The notes beneath the pieces are model-generated. The model saw only the letters and a list, made by a program, of their open reading frames with translations. It was not told the origin of the DNA and ran no database searches. From Mageeibacillus sp. UBA5747 (GTDB lineage Bacteria; Bacillota; Clostridia; Saccharofermentanales; UBA5734), in contig DIFN01000076.1 of the NCBI GenBank assembly GCA_002419145.1, forward strand, positions 62,001 through 126,000: a stretch of 64,000 nucleotides of DNA, in the 5' to 3' direction. Shown in pieces: positions 25,144 to 33,737 of this stretch (positions are counted from its first letter, which is position 1; the number at the start of each line of letters is the position of its first letter). The translations under genes were made by a program, and so were the position numbers.

Positions 25144-26265
25144 TCAAACCTTGATGTTGCGGCCCCGCCAGGAGACAGAGCGGCGGATTTTGGTCAAATA
25201 CAGCGACCAGGTGAACAGAACAGCAAAAAACAGGACATGCAACGGAAAGAAGATCAGGACTATCCAGTGGAAATTGCCGGCACGCCTGGCTTGAAAGAGA
25301 AATACGGCCAGGTAGGCCAGTGTGACCAGGCTGGCTGACAGAATCTCGGCTGGGCCTCCGGCTATCAAGGCTCGGGTCAAAACGCCTGCGGTGGAGAAAC
25401 CACCACCAATCCAGAGAATGATCAGTGCCAGGACAAAAGGGTGGGTGGAAGAAGATGCTGTGGCGAAATTTTTGGTCCAGCCTTCCCACAATTGCCGCAA
25501 TCCTTCCGGATACATCCTGAAAGAAATCACCCCGCGCCCACTCACACATGCCACCGGGAGCTGATAACTGGAAAAAAGGTTGCCCAAGGCCAGATCATCC
25601 AGCACCGCAGCCCGGATAGCCTGATGCCCGCCGGTGTGGAAATAGGCATCCTTGCTGCAGATGAGACAAGGGCCAAACGCACCCGTGCCCCTGATCTTGC
25701 TACCCAGGATGGAGAAACGGTTCAGGCCAGTTAGGACGATGATGTTGAAAATAGCCGAGAAACTTTCGTAGAGTTTTTTGACGCGATGATAGGGCTGAAC
25801 AGAAAGGATGCCTTGCTGGCCCAATTTTGCGAATGCCACAACCAGGTCAGACAGGGCATCAGGATGTTCCAGTCGGGTATCGGCATCAAGAAAGACCAGG
25901 ACGGACCCACCGGCTTTTTTGGCCCCGGACCAGCAAGCCCGTGATTTTCCCACCCACCCGGGCTCAACCGGATCGGCCAGGATCACCCGGCAGCCCAAGG
26001 AATTGGCCAACTGCCCCGTGCCATCGGTGGAATGATCATCGACCACCAGGATTTCCAGGGGTTTATGGTTTTGCTTATTCAAGGATTCAAGCAGAGGTCG
26101 GAGCCTTTTGGACTCGTTATAAGCCGGAATAATGACCGATACAGCTTGGAAATCAGCCGCAACAGACCCGAAACGACCGGCTTGTTTCAGGCTGGGCAAT
26201 TGCCACAACATGGCCAGCCCACAAAGGATGGCCAGGCTATTGATGATCAGGCTGGTCATCCACAT
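25144..26265 (-). CDS. crtQ: CrtQ-like 4,4'-diaponeurosporenoate glycosyltransferase
   Basis: CrtQ glucosylates the carboxyl end of 4,4'-diaponeurosporenoate. The 373-residue protein has an N-terminal membrane helix, a GT-A family 2 domain (SVIIPAYNESKRL, VVDDHSTDGT, FLDADT) and four C-terminal hydrophobic segments. GILSVQPYHRVKKLYESFSA, AFGPCLICSKDAYFHTGGH and FRMYPEGLRQLWEGWTKN match staphylococcal CrtQ closely. It is the first gene of a crtQ-crtO-crtP-aldH operon. Start ATG 26265 follows GGGAGG; Met3 is an alternative. Confidence 0.88.
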   Translation of the reverse strand: MWMTSLIINSLAILCGLAMLWQLPSLKQAGRFGSVAADFQAVSVIIPAYNESKRLRPLLESLNKQNHKPLEILVVDDHSTDGTGQLANSLGCRVILADPVEPGWVGKSRACWSGAKKAGGSVLVFLDADTRLEHPDALSDLVVAFAKLGQQGILSVQPYHRVKKLYESFSAIFNIIVLTGLNRFSILGSKIRGTGAFGPCLICSKDAYFHTGGHQAIRAAVLDDLALGNLFSSYQLPVACVSGRGVISFRMYPEGLRQLWEGWTKNFATASSSTHPFVLALIILWIGGGFSTAGVLTRALIAGGPAEILSASLVTLAYLAVFLFQARRAGNFHWIVLIFFPLHVLFFAVLFTWSLYLTKIRRSVSWRGRNIKV

Positions 26266-26311
26266 AGAACCTCCCGGGCGTATTCATGTGCTGGAAATCG
26301 GTTTCTTGATC

Positions 26312-26322
26312 AGAACTGTTCT
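26312..26322. promoter_or_regulatory. Short palindrome in the crtQ/PHP divergent region
   Basis: AGAAC-T-GTTCT lies about 50 bp upstream of crtQ. On the minus strand a weak promoter (TTGTAT, 17 bp, TAAACT) ends just upstream of it, so a repressor bound there would affect crt expression. This is suggestive only. Confidence 0.3.
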
Positions 26323-26389
26323 TAGTTTAAAGATGATTGGGCCCGAATACAAGATGGTGTTTGAAGGATGACCGTGCTCGGGACTTGAT

Positions 26390-26418
26390 TTGCCTCGCCA
26401 CGCACTTCGTGCTAGCAT
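26390..26418 (+). promoter_or_regulatory. Possible promoter of the PHP hydrolase gene
   Basis: TTGCCT, 17 bp, TAGCAT; each hexamer has four of six consensus bases. A small GCAC-ttc-GTGC hairpin lies inside the spacer. Confidence 0.4.
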
Positions 26419-26481
26419 CGAGAGCAGACAATCTCATTGTACACAACCAGATGAATCAGCCAAGACCAGGGAGGCTCCCAT

Positions 26482-27201
26482 ATGATCCAATTCGACTGTC
26501 ACGTCCACTCTGTAGCCAGCGGCCATGCCTTTGGCACGATGGAGGAAATTGCTGCCTATTGCCGGACCTTTCACCTGGACGGATTTGCCCTGACCGACCA
26601 CGGGCCGGCCATGCCCGGTTCCGCCAGCTGGATCTATTTCTCAGCCATCCGCATGGTGCCGCGAGAGCTCCAGGGAGTCAAGATCTTGCGTGGTATCGAA
26701 GCCAACCTGATGGATTACAAGGGCCAACTCGATCTAGAGGACTCGCTTTTAAAAAAGCTCGATGTCGTGATCGCATCCTTCCATGACCTGCTGATCCAGC
26801 CCAAAACCAGACAGGAGCATACCCAGGCTCTGGTTGCCGCTGCTCAAAACCCGCTGGTGGATATTCTGGGTCACACGGGTCGGGGCGGGTACGATTATGA
26901 TATTCCGACTGTTCTCAAAGCCTGCCGGGATACCGGAACCATGATCGAGGTCAATCGCTGGACTTTGAAAGGGGATCCCAGCAATTCAATCTGTTACGAA
27001 ATTGCTCGGGGGTGCAAAGAACTTAATGTTCCGATCGTAATCAACAGCGATGCACATACAGCTGACCAGGTCGGCCGAGTAGACGAGGCTTACGAATTAG
27101 TCCGTTCCCTGGGGATTCCGGATGAACAGATCATCAATCGAACCTATGCGTCTTTTCAAGCCCATCAGGAAAAACGCAAGCCCTGGCTGGATTTTTCCTG
27201 A
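26482..27201 (+). CDS. PHP-family metal-dependent hydrolase (YcdX-like)
   Basis: The 239-residue protein has the four PHP metal motifs: DCHVHSVASGHAFGT at the N-terminus, TDHGPAMPG near residue 38, GIEANLMDY near 72 with ASFHD near 98, ILGHTGRGG, and INSDAH near 190. This is the YcdX-type subfamily, trinuclear-zinc phosphatases of uncertain physiological substrate. RBS GGGAGG (26469-26474) fits ATG 26482. It is divergent from the crt operon, with about 215 bp between the two starts. Confidence 0.88.
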   Translation: MIQFDCHVHSVASGHAFGTMEEIAAYCRTFHLDGFALTDHGPAMPGSASWIYFSAIRMVPRELQGVKILRGIEANLMDYKGQLDLEDSLLKKLDVVIASFHDLLIQPKTRQEHTQALVAAAQNPLVDILGHTGRGGYDYDIPTVLKACRDTGTMIEVNRWTLKGDPSNSICYEIARGCKELNVPIVINSDAHTADQVGRVDEAYELVRSLGIPDEQIINRTYASFQAHQEKRKPWLDFS

Positions 27202-27266
27202 TGCAGAGCGGCTGATCTGTGCCCCCGTCACCCGTCAATCTACCCCTCAACCTGCAGATTTGGGTG

Positions 27267-27295
27267 TGGACAAACCAGATCTGATGCGGTAAAAT
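27267..27295 (+). promoter_or_regulatory. Promoter of tRNA-Gly
   Basis: TGGACA, 17 bp, TAAAAT, ending 30 bp before tRNA-Gly. Confidence 0.7.
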
Positions 27296-27325
27296 CAACG
27301 GGCAGATTGGCGCTGACTTTTATCT

Positions 27326-27399
27326 GCGGGTGTAGTTCAATGGCAGAACCTCAGCCTTCCAAGCTGATTGCGTGGGTTCGATTCCCATCACCCGCTCCA
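27326..27399 (+). tRNA. tRNA-Gly (TCC)
   Basis: Acceptor GCGGGTG/CACCCGC, anticodon stem TCAGC/GCTGA with loop CTTCCAA (anticodon TCC), encoded CCA; 74 nt. Confidence 0.96.
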
Positions 27400-27435
27400 A
27401 CATCGCCTGCAAGGCGGCCAAGGGCCGCCATTTTC

Positions 27436-27464
27436 TTGCCTCATCCAGCCTGGTTTTGTATAAT
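27436..27464 (+). promoter_or_regulatory. Promoter of tRNA-Arg
   Basis: TTGCCT, 17 bp, TATAAT, ending 23 bp before tRNA-Arg. Confidence 0.75.
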
Positions 27465-27487
27465 CAGGTTCGAGATCAGGCAGACAT

Positions 27488-27564
27488 GGGTCTATAGCTC
27501 AGTTGGATAGAGCAACAGCCTTCTAAGCTGTGGGTCGGAGGTTCGAGTCCTCCTAGGCTCGCCA
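27488..27564 (+). tRNA. tRNA-Arg (TCT)
   Basis: Acceptor GGGTCTA/TAGGCTC with two G-U pairs, anticodon stem ACAGC/GCTGT with loop CTTCTAA (anticodon TCT), T-loop TTCGAGT, encoded CCA; 77 nt. Confidence 0.95.
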
Positions 27565-27566
27565 GG

Positions 27567-27601
27567 ACCGCTCCTTTGATCAAGGGAGCGGTTCATTTTT
27601 T
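27567..27601 (+). terminator. Terminator after tRNA-Arg
   Basis: ACCGCTCC and GGAGCGGT form an 8-bp stem that continues into a self-complementary TTGATCAA centre, followed by TTCATTTTTT. Confidence 0.88.
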
Positions 27602-27615
27602 GCTCCGGATGCCTG

Positions 27616-27624
27616 TGCTATAAT
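27616..27624 (+). promoter_or_regulatory. Extended -10 promoter for the topoisomerase genes
   Basis: TGCTATAAT is a perfect extended -10 element (TGnTATAAT), 31 bp before the gene start. No good -35 is present, which such promoters do not need. Confidence 0.7.
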
Positions 27625-27655
27625 GAAGCGATTCTGACGAGAAGCAGGAGTATCC

Positions 27656-29641
27656 ATGACCAAAAGCAAGGCCTACGACAACACCAGCATTTCTGCCCTG
27701 AAGGGGGCTGATCGAGTCCGCCTTCGTCCTGGGGTCATTTTTGGCTCTGACGATCTGGAAGGCTGCAAACATTCCTTTTTTGAAATTCTGTCCAATTCTA
27801 TCGATGAAGCCAGGGAAGGGCACGGCAACCTGATCGAGGTCAAGCGCTACCAGGATGGATCCTTGGAAGTCAAAGACCAGGGCCGCGGTATCCCACTGGA
27901 TTTCAACGAAAAAGAAAATCGCTACAACTGGGAGCTGATCTACTGTGAATTGTATGCGGGTGGCAAATACAACAACATCAGCGGCGATCATTATGAATTC
28001 AGCCTGGGACTCAACGGTCTCGGCGCCTGTGCGACCCAGTATGCTTCCGAATATTTTGATGTTTCGGTTGTGCGGGACGGCTTTCGCTACGACTTGCATT
28101 TTGAAAAAGGCAACAATATCGGCGGCTTGACGAAGACTCCCGTCCGGCACAAGCAGACTGGTACGACCCAGAAATGGAGGCCCGACCGGGACGTTTTCAC
28201 CGATATCATGATCCCGCTCGATTATTTCCAGCAGACCTTGAAACGTCAGGCCATCGTCAATGCCGGTGTGACTTTTCGGCTGTATGACGAGGCATCTGGC
28301 ACGACGGAGGATTTTTATTATCCCGAAGGTATCCTGGGCTTTGTCAGGGAACTGGACCAGGGGAAAGGTATCTCCAGCCCACTGTTTTTTGAAGGCAGTG
28401 GCAAGGGTCGCGACCGTGCTGACAAACCGGAGTACAAAGTCAAGGCTTCAGTGGCTCTGTGCTTCAACAACGAAGTCAACTTGATTGAGTACTATCATAA
28501 CTCGAGCTGGCTGGAACACGGCGGTTCTCCGGACAAGGCTGTGCGCAATGCCCTGGTCAATGAGTTTGACCGTCAAGCCAAAATGCAGGATAAATACAAA
28601 AACAACGAGGCCAAAATCACTTTTGCCGACATCGAGGATTCCCTGATCCTGGTCACGAGCTCATTTTCCACCCAGACCAGCTATGAAAATCAGACCAAGA
28701 AGGCGATCAACAACAAATACATCCAGGAATTTTTGACCGATTTGCTGCGCAGCCACCTGGAAATCTGGTTTATTGAAAATAAAGCCGAAGCAGACCGAGT
28801 CCTGGAACAGGTCCTGGTCAATAAGCGCAGCCGGGAAAGCGCCGAAAAGCAGCGCCTGAACATCAAGAAGAAATTGATGGGATCGGTCGATCTGGCCAAT
28901 CGGGTCAAGAAGTTTGTCGACTGCCGCACCAGAGACATCAACCGCCGGGAGCTGTATATAGTCGAAGGCGACTCCGCTCTGGGGTCCTGCAAAATGGGCC
29001 GGGATGCGGAGTTCCAGGCCATTATCCCGGTGCGCGGCAAAATCCTCAACTGCCTGAAGGCTGACTATGAAGCGATTTTCAAGAATGAAATCGTCGTCGA
29101 CCTGATCAAGGTCCTCGGCTGTGGCGTTGAGATCCATTCCCGCCATAACAAGGATCTCTCATCTTTTGATCTCAATGGCCTGCGCTGGAACAAAATCATC
29201 ATCTGCACCGATGCTGATGTCGATGGCTTTCAGATCCGGACCCTGATCCTCGCCATGCTATACCGCCTGACCCCCACCTTGCTGGACAAAGAGAAGATCT
29301 TCATTGCCGAATCACCCCTCTTTGAAATCACCCAGCGGGTTAAACGGGAAGAGAAGACCTTTTTTGCCTACACAGAGCGCGAAAAGAGTGACCTGCTGGC
29401 CAAACTGGGTGCAGATCGCTGCACCATCCAGCGTTCGAAAGGTCTGGGCGAAAATGAACCGGAAATGATGTGGCTAACCACCATGAATCCGGAAACACGC
29501 CGCCTGATCCAGGTCATGCCAGACAAAGCCGAAGACATGCTCGAGACCTTCGACTTGCTCCTGGGTGACAACCTCGCCGGCCGCAAATCTTTCATCGAGC
29601 AAAATGGCCACAAATATCTCGACCAACTCGACGTCGGGTGA
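27656..29641 (+). CDS. Divergent type IIA topoisomerase ATPase subunit (GyrB/ParE-like)
   Basis: The 661-residue protein has a GHKL ATPase domain (EILSNSIDEAREG, VKDQGRGIPLDF, LGLNGLGACATQY), a transducer, and a Toprim domain (YIVEGDSALGSCKMGRD, TDADVDGFQIRTLIL) ending in KGLGENEPEMMW. With the next gene it should form a heterotetramer that changes DNA linking number. Several motifs depart from standard GyrB and ParE, so it fits the second, divergent clostridial topoisomerase better than gyrase; decatenation versus relaxation is not predictable. RBS GCAGGAGT precedes ATG 27656. Confidence 0.88.
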   Translation: MTKSKAYDNTSISALKGADRVRLRPGVIFGSDDLEGCKHSFFEILSNSIDEAREGHGNLIEVKRYQDGSLEVKDQGRGIPLDFNEKENRYNWELIYCELYAGGKYNNISGDHYEFSLGLNGLGACATQYASEYFDVSVVRDGFRYDLHFEKGNNIGGLTKTPVRHKQTGTTQKWRPDRDVFTDIMIPLDYFQQTLKRQAIVNAGVTFRLYDEASGTTEDFYYPEGILGFVRELDQGKGISSPLFFEGSGKGRDRADKPEYKVKASVALCFNNEVNLIEYYHNSSWLEHGGSPDKAVRNALVNEFDRQAKMQDKYKNNEAKITFADIEDSLILVTSSFSTQTSYENQTKKAINNKYIQEFLTDLLRSHLEIWFIENKAEADRVLEQVLVNKRSRESAEKQRLNIKKKLMGSVDLANRVKKFVDCRTRDINRRELYIVEGDSALGSCKMGRDAEFQAIIPVRGKILNCLKADYEAIFKNEIVVDLIKVLGCGVEIHSRHNKDLSSFDLNGLRWNKIIICTDADVDGFQIRTLILAMLYRLTPTLLDKEKIFIAESPLFEITQRVKREEKTFFAYTEREKSDLLAKLGADRCTIQRSKGLGENEPEMMWLTTMNPETRRLIQVMPDKAEDMLETFDLLLGDNLAGRKSFIEQNGHKYLDQLDVG

Positions 29642-29667
29642 CCCAGGTCGAGTCAGAGGAGCCTTTC

Positions 29668-31857
29668 ATGACCCAATCAGCCCCCATCCACCAGGAGCCG
29701 ATCACGGCTACCTTGGAAAACAACTACATGCCCTATGCCATGAGTGTCATTGTCTCCCGGGCCATCCCGGAAATCGATGGTTTCAAGCCCTCACACCGCA
29801 AATTGCTCTATACCATGTACAAAATGGGGCTTTTAACAGGTAACCGGACCAAATCAGCCAATGTCGTCGGCCAGACTATGAAGCTCAATCCTCATGGTGA
29901 CCAGGCCATCTATGAAACCATGGTGCGCCTGACTCGCGGCAATGAAGCTTTGCTGCATCCCTATATTGACTCCAAAGGCAATTTCGGCCGCGTCTATTCG
30001 CGCGACATGCATTATGCTGCCGCGCGGTACACCGAAGTGCGTCTGGATCCGATTTGCCAGGATATTTTTTCAGGCTTAGACAAAGACAGTGTCGATCTGG
30101 TTGACAACTACGATGGCACAATGAAAGAACCCGTCCTGTTGCCAGCCTCATTTCCGACCATACTGGTCAACAGCAACCAAGGTATTGCTGTCGGCATGGC
30201 CAGCAACATTTGTTCCTTCAACCTGGCAGAGGTCTGTGCTGCCACAATTGCCTACATCCGCGACCCGGGCTGTGACATTGAAGAATATCTGAAAGCCCCT
30301 GATTTCACGACAGGCGCGGAGCTGATCTACCACCCGCAGGAGATCAGCCAGATCTACCAGACTGGTCGCGGCAGCTTCAAGTTGCGCGCCACCTACCAGG
30401 TTGACAAAAAAAACGGCTACATTGAAATCTTGCAGATTCCCTACACGACAACAGTTGAGGCGATCATTGATGACATCTCGGACCTGGTCAAGTCAGGGAA
30501 AATCAAGGATATTAATGATGTCCGGGATGAAACCGACCTCGATGGCCTCAAGCTCACCATTGACTTCAAACGTTCCGCTGATCCACAGGCTCTGATTCAG
30601 AAACTGTACCGCCTGACCTCGCTGGAAAGCTCGTTTTCCTGCAACTTCAACATTCTGGTCAATGGTACCCCCCGGGTGATGGGCATTCGTTCAATTCTGG
30701 GGGAATGGCATGCCTGGCGCCGGTCTTGCCTCAAGCGGGAGATCGTCTTTGACCTGGGCAAGAAGCAAGACCGGCTCCACCTGCTTCAAGGTCTGGAATT
30801 GATCCTGCTCGACATTGACAAGGCCATCCGGATCATCCGGGAAACTGAGCAGGAGAGTGAAGTTGTACCCAATTTAATGCAAGGATTTGCCATCGATGCC
30901 ATCCAAGCCGAATATGTTGCAGAAATCCGCCTGCGTCAGCTGAACCGACAGTATCTGTTGCAACGGATCGCCGATATCAAGGCACTGGTCCAGGAAATCG
31001 CCGACCTGGAGGACCTCCTTGGTGACCAGGAGAAAATTGATAAAAAAATTATTGAGCAACTCAAGAATGTGGCGAAAAAGCATGGCTGTGCCCGCCGGAC
31101 AACTTTGGTCCACACGGATGATGTCACACGAATCTCTGATCACGAGCTGATTGAGGATTACAGGCTCCGGATATTCCTGACTGACCACGGCTATGTCAAG
31201 AAAATTCCTCTGACCTCTCTGCGCAGTGCTGGCGACCTCAAGACGAAAGAAGATGACCAGATCATCCAGGAAATCGAAGGCAGAAACAAGATGGATGTGC
31301 TCTTGTTCACCAACCAGGGCAATGTCTACAAGCTGAAAGCCTTCGAAATCAAAGATCACAAGCCTTCGGATTTTGGCGAATTCACACCCAATTTGCTCAG
31401 CCTGGACGAAGGTGAACGGGTCGTGTTCGTCCATCTGACCGATGATTATGCCGGCCAGTTCCTGATTGCCTTTGCCAATGGCAAACTGGTACGCCTGCCT
31501 TGCCTGTCTTATGAAACGAAAACCAAGCGCAAGAAGCTGGTCAATGCCTTTTCCACTGCATCCCCGTTGGCCGCTATCTGCTTTCTGACAGAGCCAGAAG
31601 ACTTTGTGGCGTTCAGCACCATCCGCAAGGTGCTCATTTTTAACAGCGAACTGATACCGGTCAAAACGACCCGGACGACCCAGGGGGTCCAAGTCATGCT
31701 TTCGAAAAAAGGCAGTACCCTGACCAGTCTCAAACGATTGTCCGAAACTGCTATCCTCGAACCGAACTACTACCGGGCCAAGTCCTTGCCGGCTGTCGGT
31801 ACCTACCTTAAGGAAAGTACACTGGTAAACCGGCAAGTTGGCTTGGATGGCGTGTGA
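29668..31857 (+). CDS. Divergent type IIA topoisomerase cleavage subunit (GyrA/ParC-like)
   Basis: The 729-residue protein carries the breakage-reunion domain (YAMSVIVSRAIPEIDGFKPSHRKLLYTMYKMGL) with the DNA-linking Tyr in ARYTEVRLDPI, a coiled-coil arm around 380-470, and a C-terminal beta-propeller-like region without a GyrA box. ATG 29668 follows AGAGGAG at 29655-29661; an in-frame GTG at 29638 overlaps the previous gene and lacks an RBS. The lack of a GyrA box argues against supercoiling activity. Its stop overlaps or touches the start of the membrane protein gene downstream. Confidence 0.88.
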   Translation: MTQSAPIHQEPITATLENNYMPYAMSVIVSRAIPEIDGFKPSHRKLLYTMYKMGLLTGNRTKSANVVGQTMKLNPHGDQAIYETMVRLTRGNEALLHPYIDSKGNFGRVYSRDMHYAAARYTEVRLDPICQDIFSGLDKDSVDLVDNYDGTMKEPVLLPASFPTILVNSNQGIAVGMASNICSFNLAEVCAATIAYIRDPGCDIEEYLKAPDFTTGAELIYHPQEISQIYQTGRGSFKLRATYQVDKKNGYIEILQIPYTTTVEAIIDDISDLVKSGKIKDINDVRDETDLDGLKLTIDFKRSADPQALIQKLYRLTSLESSFSCNFNILVNGTPRVMGIRSILGEWHAWRRSCLKREIVFDLGKKQDRLHLLQGLELILLDIDKAIRIIRETEQESEVVPNLMQGFAIDAIQAEYVAEIRLRQLNRQYLLQRIADIKALVQEIADLEDLLGDQEKIDKKIIEQLKNVAKKHGCARRTTLVHTDDVTRISDHELIEDYRLRIFLTDHGYVKKIPLTSLRSAGDLKTKEDDQIIQEIEGRNKMDVLLFTNQGNVYKLKAFEIKDHKPSDFGEFTPNLLSLDEGERVVFVHLTDDYAGQFLIAFANGKLVRLPCLSYETKTKRKKLVNAFSTASPLAAICFLTEPEDFVAFSTIRKVLIFNSELIPVKTTRTTQGVQVMLSKKGSTLTSLKRLSETAILEPNYYRAKSLPAVGTYLKESTLVNRQVGLDGV

Positions 31858-31859
31858 CC

Positions 31860-33737
31860 ATGACCAATCAGCTCTATGTCCGTCCGAAAAAGGAAGCCAA
31901 ATCCCGCCTTCAGTCCTTACTCCTGACCGGCCTGACGCTTACTCTGATCCTGGCCAGCATCACTTTGTTCTTGATTGCCCGCAACCAGAAGACTGCGGAA
32001 AGGGCCCAATCCGATTTCGAGTCAGCCCTTGGGGACCAGTCGTATGAACAGGCTCTCGAGATTTACCGTGAAGTCCAGGCCAAGGCTGTGCTGCCTGCAC
32101 AGACTGGGACGGTTGAGAACCCATACCAGAAAACCTTGACTGAACTCGAATCCATATTGTCCGATCGTCTGGTAATTCTTGAAGACAAGCTGATGCTAGG
32201 CCACAATCTCTCAGCTTCTGACCAGGCATTCATACAAGGGCTGGGGGAAATATCCAGCTTGCGCCTGTCCCGATTTGTCCGGGACTTGAGTCGATCCTAT
32301 CTGATGGGAGAGACGGACTACCAGACGATGTCCCAGACGATCACCCAGTTATCCACCCTGCAAAACCTCAGGGATAGTGTGCAGGTTCTGAATGACGAAT
32401 ATTCATCCTGGCCCGAGCTGCAGCCTGCTTTCAAAGCTGCCGCCCAACTGCAGCAAGAGCAGCGCTGGTATGAAGCATATGCAGCCTGGGATGCCTTGGC
32501 TCAAACGGCCCAATCCGGAACCTTCGTCCAGGACTTTGCCCGCCAGAACCTGGATGCGTGCCAATCAGCCATGTATCAACCTTTGCTCGCTGCAGCACAA
32601 GATGTCCTGAGCCAGAATCGTGTCATCACGGCGCATCGTCAGCTGGAGGATTTGCATCAGGTATTTCCGGGCGATCGTGCGGTCCAGGCTGCTCTCGACG
32701 AATGCATGCAGAAAATGCCCGGGAAACTGGTGACTTTCCGCGGTGCCATTGAACATCTGGTGATCAAGCCTCTGATCGTTGATCCAGCCACGGCCTTCGA
32801 TCAGGACCCTTATGCCGCAGCAGCCTACGACACCATGCTGACCACCCTGGAGTTTAAACGACTTCTCGCAGCACTCTATACCAATAACTACATCCTCGTC
32901 GACCAGACCCGCCTGATGACTGGGGCAGGGGAGCGGTTTGCGCTCGATCTGCCTGAAGGCAAAAAACCACTGGTTGTTGTCCTGGAGGGACTGAACTATT
33001 TCGTAACCCGGCGCGAGACCGGTAATTGTTGGGATTTGCAGCTGGATGAATCGGGTCAGGTCTGCGGTACCTGGCCGGGGCCGGATGGCACCTGGATCGT
33101 CCAGCGGGAATCAGAAGCCATCGGCATTCTGGATGCTTTTGTGGAGGAACATCCGGACTTTTCTTTCGATGGAGCCAAAGGCTTGATCACGTTGTCTGGC
33201 TATGAAGGGATTTTCGGCCTGGTGACCGATCCAGACCAGCTTGACGACAAAAACCAGGCCTTGGCAACACTAGGCTATCCGGAACTGGAGCTTGGTCCCG
33301 CCGATTACGAGGCCAACCGTGAGCAGGTCAGGGCGATCATTTCCCAGCTGCAGAGGACAGGCTGGCAGATAGGCACCTCCACTTATGGCATGATCAACCT
33401 CCAGAATGCCAGTCTGGAGCAGGTCCAATCAGACTGGGCCAAATGGATGAACCAGATCGAACCGCTGACGGGACCGGTTACTGCCTTGTCATTCCCCAAC
33501 GGAGCGGTCCTGCAAGCCGATGATCCACGGCGCCAGTTCCTCGAGAACCAGGGGATCCGAGTTTTCAGTGGACTGGGGGCCACACCGTATATCGTCCGCA
33601 ATGAAGATGTTGTTTATACAGACAAAGTCCAGGTGAGTGGTTTTAGCCTGACTCATCCTGGACTGTATCACCTGGATCGGTTTTTTGATGCCAGTCTGGT
33701 CATTGACCAGGAGGCACGGTCTCTTTTTAACGGTTGA
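31860..33737 (+). CDS. Membrane-anchored protein with a degenerate polysaccharide-deacetylase-like domain
   Basis: The 625-residue product has a short cytoplasmic N-terminus, one membrane helix (about 21-42), then a large extracytoplasmic part: a helical region with repeated short motifs (about 50-300) and a C-terminal region resembling NodB-type deacetylases of Clostridia (FDGAKGLITLSGYEGIFGLV, EQVRAIISQLQRTGWQIGTSTYGM). The expected zinc-binding histidines of the SHTYGH segment are STYGM here, so catalysis is doubtful; a binding role is possible. A GTG at 31854 overlapping the topoisomerase stop is an alternative start. No close family was recognised. Confidence 0.6.
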   Translation: MTNQLYVRPKKEAKSRLQSLLLTGLTLTLILASITLFLIARNQKTAERAQSDFESALGDQSYEQALEIYREVQAKAVLPAQTGTVENPYQKTLTELESILSDRLVILEDKLMLGHNLSASDQAFIQGLGEISSLRLSRFVRDLSRSYLMGETDYQTMSQTITQLSTLQNLRDSVQVLNDEYSSWPELQPAFKAAAQLQQEQRWYEAYAAWDALAQTAQSGTFVQDFARQNLDACQSAMYQPLLAAAQDVLSQNRVITAHRQLEDLHQVFPGDRAVQAALDECMQKMPGKLVTFRGAIEHLVIKPLIVDPATAFDQDPYAAAAYDTMLTTLEFKRLLAALYTNNYILVDQTRLMTGAGERFALDLPEGKKPLVVVLEGLNYFVTRRETGNCWDLQLDESGQVCGTWPGPDGTWIVQRESEAIGILDAFVEEHPDFSFDGAKGLITLSGYEGIFGLVTDPDQLDDKNQALATLGYPELELGPADYEANREQVRAIISQLQRTGWQIGTSTYGMINLQNASLEQVQSDWAKWMNQIEPLTGPVTALSFPNGAVLQADDPRRQFLENQGIRVFSGLGATPYIVRNEDVVYTDKVQVSGFSLTHPGLYHLDRFFDASLVIDQEARSLFNG

